Source: Thermoplasmata archaeon (lineage in GTDB: Archaea; Thermoplasmatota; E2; DHVEG-1). From it: a stretch of DNA of 64,000 nt. Within the stretch, counting starts at the first letter, position 1. Each line of letters begins with the position of its first letter. The notes beneath the pieces are model-generated. The model was not told the DNA's origin and ran no database searches. It was given only the letters and a program-made list of their open reading frames with translations. Positions 62,795 to 64,000 of the stretch are shown piece after piece. The position numbers were made by a program, and so were the translations under genes. The DNA lies in assembly GCA_014894395.1 (NCBI GenBank), contig JADBLO010000059.1, positions 1 to 64,000 of the forward strand, in the 5' to 3' direction.

Positions 62795-63310
62795 CTACAT
62801 CCAATCTGTCAAGTTCAAAGGTTTTGTTGTTGATGGTTTCTTTGTTTCGTACTGATGACGTTGGTATTTTACATAGTCATAGTCCTCATCAGTCCAATGT
62901 TTCTTCTGTTGTCGTTCGATGTAATATTTCATGGAATCGTTGGTGAACCATCCGATGAATTCATGGAAGTACCCATCGTGCCAGAACGAATCACCCCAGA
63001 GTTTATCCTTAATCTCATCCCAACATTCTGCGCAGATTTTCTTTGAGCTGTATCCTTTAAAACATTGGACGAGATAGGGAACCATATATTTCATGGTGTT
63101 TCCGACAAACACATGGTCATGGTCAGGTCCAAAGTCATGGGCATGATAAATCAAACCCAATTTTTCAGCAATCTCCCGATACGCCTGGTCACAGACTGCT
63201 TGAACTTTTTTGCTTTCAAAAACATCTCGCCTATATTTCGGTGTGAATTAGAAGTGGATGTTACTGCTTCCAATCGTCGACCGACTGCGGACTAAACCCA
63301 TGTTCGACAT
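62795..63310 (-). pseudogene. tnpA: IS200-family transposase TnpA with an in-frame stop
   Basis: The ORF track shows only the 3' two thirds. Reading upstream in the same frame gives a start MSNMGLVRSRSTIGSSNIHF, then TAA (63248-63250), then FTPKYRRDVFESKKVQAVCDQAYREI, continuous with the track protein. The stop falls inside the conserved first beta strand, where most relatives have an aromatic or polar residue. The HUH motif is present (GPDHDHVFVGN), as are FWHDGYF and the candidate catalytic Tyr in KYYIERQQKKHW. With the stop removed it would have about 171 residues. One base change to TAT or TAC would restore it, so the inactivation looks recent. Confidence 0.8.
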
Positions 63311-63378
63311 TTTTCATGCATCTCCGAAAATTTTTTGAAAGCTTATGTTAATACACAAAATTAGCTAGCTCTCTTTTT

Positions 63379-63406
63379 TGGAGAGACACTTTTGTCCGTC
63401 TCTCCA
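63379..63406. repeat. Inverted repeat, candidate left-end hairpin or insulating terminator
   Basis: TGGAGAGAC-(10 bases)-GTCTCTCCA is a perfect 9-base stem flanked by TTTTT on the left and TTTT on the right, about 70 bases upstream of tnpA. In IS200 elements the left-end stem-loop also blocks incoming transcription. Confidence 0.5.
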
Positions 63407-63652
63407 TTTTCAAAATGTCTTAAAACTACTAAAAATCTATCGCAATTCATCTTACAGCTAAAGCAGTGAGTGTTCTTGCGATAATTTCAATAAACCCAAT
63501 GGAGAAGATTGGATGATTGCACTATAAAGTTATAATATTTGAAGCGACAATACCCCCTATGACCTTGGCATAGATAAGCAGGCTTTGGAAAAAAGATACG
63601 TCGTCGGTATCTTTTTAATAAATCCCGACAGACGGGGGAGGTGAAAGAAAGG

Positions 63653-64000
63653 ATGAAGAGAATAAAAACAATACTGACTACCGCAATTGTGGTTATCGCA
63701 TTTTTGACACTCGCCTTATCCCCTTTGACAATAGCGGTATCACCAGCAAAAGCAATCACAACTACAGACACTATCACGATTTGTATTACGATTGGGAGAC
63801 AAACCACTGAGAAAGAGATGTCTCTTAGCGTAATCAAATCAGTCATGGACATCGGCGCATCATGCAAAAAAGACTTCCTGACAATATACGACAAACAAAA
63901 AACGTCAGAAGAAGTAGCACAAGCATTTGAAAATGTTCAACCGTTTTTCCAAGCAATGATAGATAACGACTTAACGGATAAAACAGTTGATGAGTTCAAC
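63653..64000 (+). CDS. Secreted protein, 5' part only (cut by the window end)
   Basis: This frame is absent from the ORF track because it runs off the window. GGAGGTGA lies eight bases before the ATG, and TTTTTAATAAATC (about 63612-63624) is a candidate TATA element. The first 35 residues are a clear signal peptide (ILTTAIVVIAFLTLALSPLTIAVSPAKA). The mature part starts ITTTDTITICITIGRQTTEKEMSLSVIKS and is helical and acidic to the window edge (116 codons seen). I recognise no family. The overlapping leftward 135-residue ORF is its shadow. Confidence 0.8.
   Translation, partial: MKRIKTILTTAIVVIAFLTLALSPLTIAVSPAKAITTTDTITICITIGRQTTEKEMSLSVIKSVMDIGASCKKDFLTIYDKQKTSEEVAQAFENVQPFFQAMIDNDLTDKTVDEFN

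Larger units (their letters stand above)
62735..63406 (-). mobile_element. Decayed IS200-type insertion sequence (approximate limits)
   Basis: A tnpA-like gene is bracketed by two hairpins about 670 bases apart, the size of a single-gene IS200 element. No tnpB follows. The exact ends are unknown because IS200 elements lack terminal inverted repeats and target duplications. The limits given are those of the two hairpins. Confidence 0.55.

Noticed and set aside
63425-63520. Possible gene remnant (IHLTAKAVSVLAIISINPMEKIG)
   Set aside because: Only about 27 codons between stops, no start, no recognised match.
63487-63894. 135-residue leftward ORF at the right edge
   Set aside because: It is antisense to a rightward frame that has GGAGGTGA, an ATG, a signal peptide and remains open to the window end.
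1-64000. CRISPR array, prophage or integrase-bounded island
   Set aside because: No regularly spaced repeats, cas genes, phage structural genes or integrase were found. The only tRNA has no repeat of its end nearby that I could see.

Overview
The window is archaeal chromosome, most likely from a Thermoplasmatota/euryarchaeal lineage of anoxic sediment type (lineage is inference). The support is an A-type ATPase operon in H-I-K-E-C-F-A-B-D-G order, the archaeal block Pus10-L21e-RpoF-DUF655-KsgA, aIF5B, Hef, UPF0147 and an archaeal C/D box guide RNA. There are also many TATA-led, leaderless-looking starts, and secreted PKD, dockerin and cohesin proteins. Nothing looks phage-like. The only mobile element is one decayed IS200-type unit near the right edge.

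Layout. 0.2-6.7 kb: surface proteins, namely a membrane-anchored protein of unknown family, a large PKD protein with a C-terminal dockerin, a membrane-anchored cohesin protein, and a secreted beta-helix protein. 7.2-21.5 kb: acyl-CoA metabolism. It holds thiolase, 3-hydroxyacyl-CoA dehydrogenase, crotonase, a cobA-mcmA1-mcmA2-meaB operon for B12-dependent methylmalonyl-CoA mutase, acyl-CoA dehydrogenase, acyl-CoA synthetase, EtfBA, a DUF6125-like protein and a divergent 4-hydroxybutyryl-CoA dehydratase homologue. 21.5-26 kb: tRNA-Pro(UGG), a CPBP protease, Ndk, a small membrane protein, a ribbon-helix-helix regulator and a KimA-like permease.

26-53 kb: an energy island. It carries the A-type ATPase, a K+-independent membrane pyrophosphatase, a CBS protein coupled to a CPA2 antiporter, a second (K+-dependent type) membrane pyrophosphatase, a small-multidrug-export-like protein, PiT with its DUF47 partner, and a complete Mbh-type membrane-bound [NiFe] hydrogenase with Mrp antiporter module split into two transcription units. 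53-62.6 kb: information processing and repair (aIF5B, a phosphohexuloisomerase, endonuclease IV, UPF0147, Hef, a C/D box sRNA, KsgA, DUF655, RpoF, L21e, Pus10). 62.7-64 kb: the IS200-like remnant with a nonsense codon in tnpA, and the start of a secreted protein cut by the window end.

How it fits together (inference). Acyl-CoA synthetase activates fatty or organic acids and releases PPi. Beta-oxidation enzymes and methylmalonyl-CoA mutase process the acyl-CoAs, with Etf taking electrons. The PPi can drive two ion-pumping pyrophosphatases, and phosphate moves through PiT. Reduced ferredoxin can feed the hydrogenase-Mrp complex, and the resulting ion gradient drives the ATPase, whose K subunit carries residues typical of Na+ binding. 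Points that merit checking include the adjacent cohesin-dockerin pair, an apparent AUU start for the ATPase I subunit, an unannotated C/D box sRNA, the rearranged hydrogenase cluster, and altered cofactor ligands in the dehydratase homologue.
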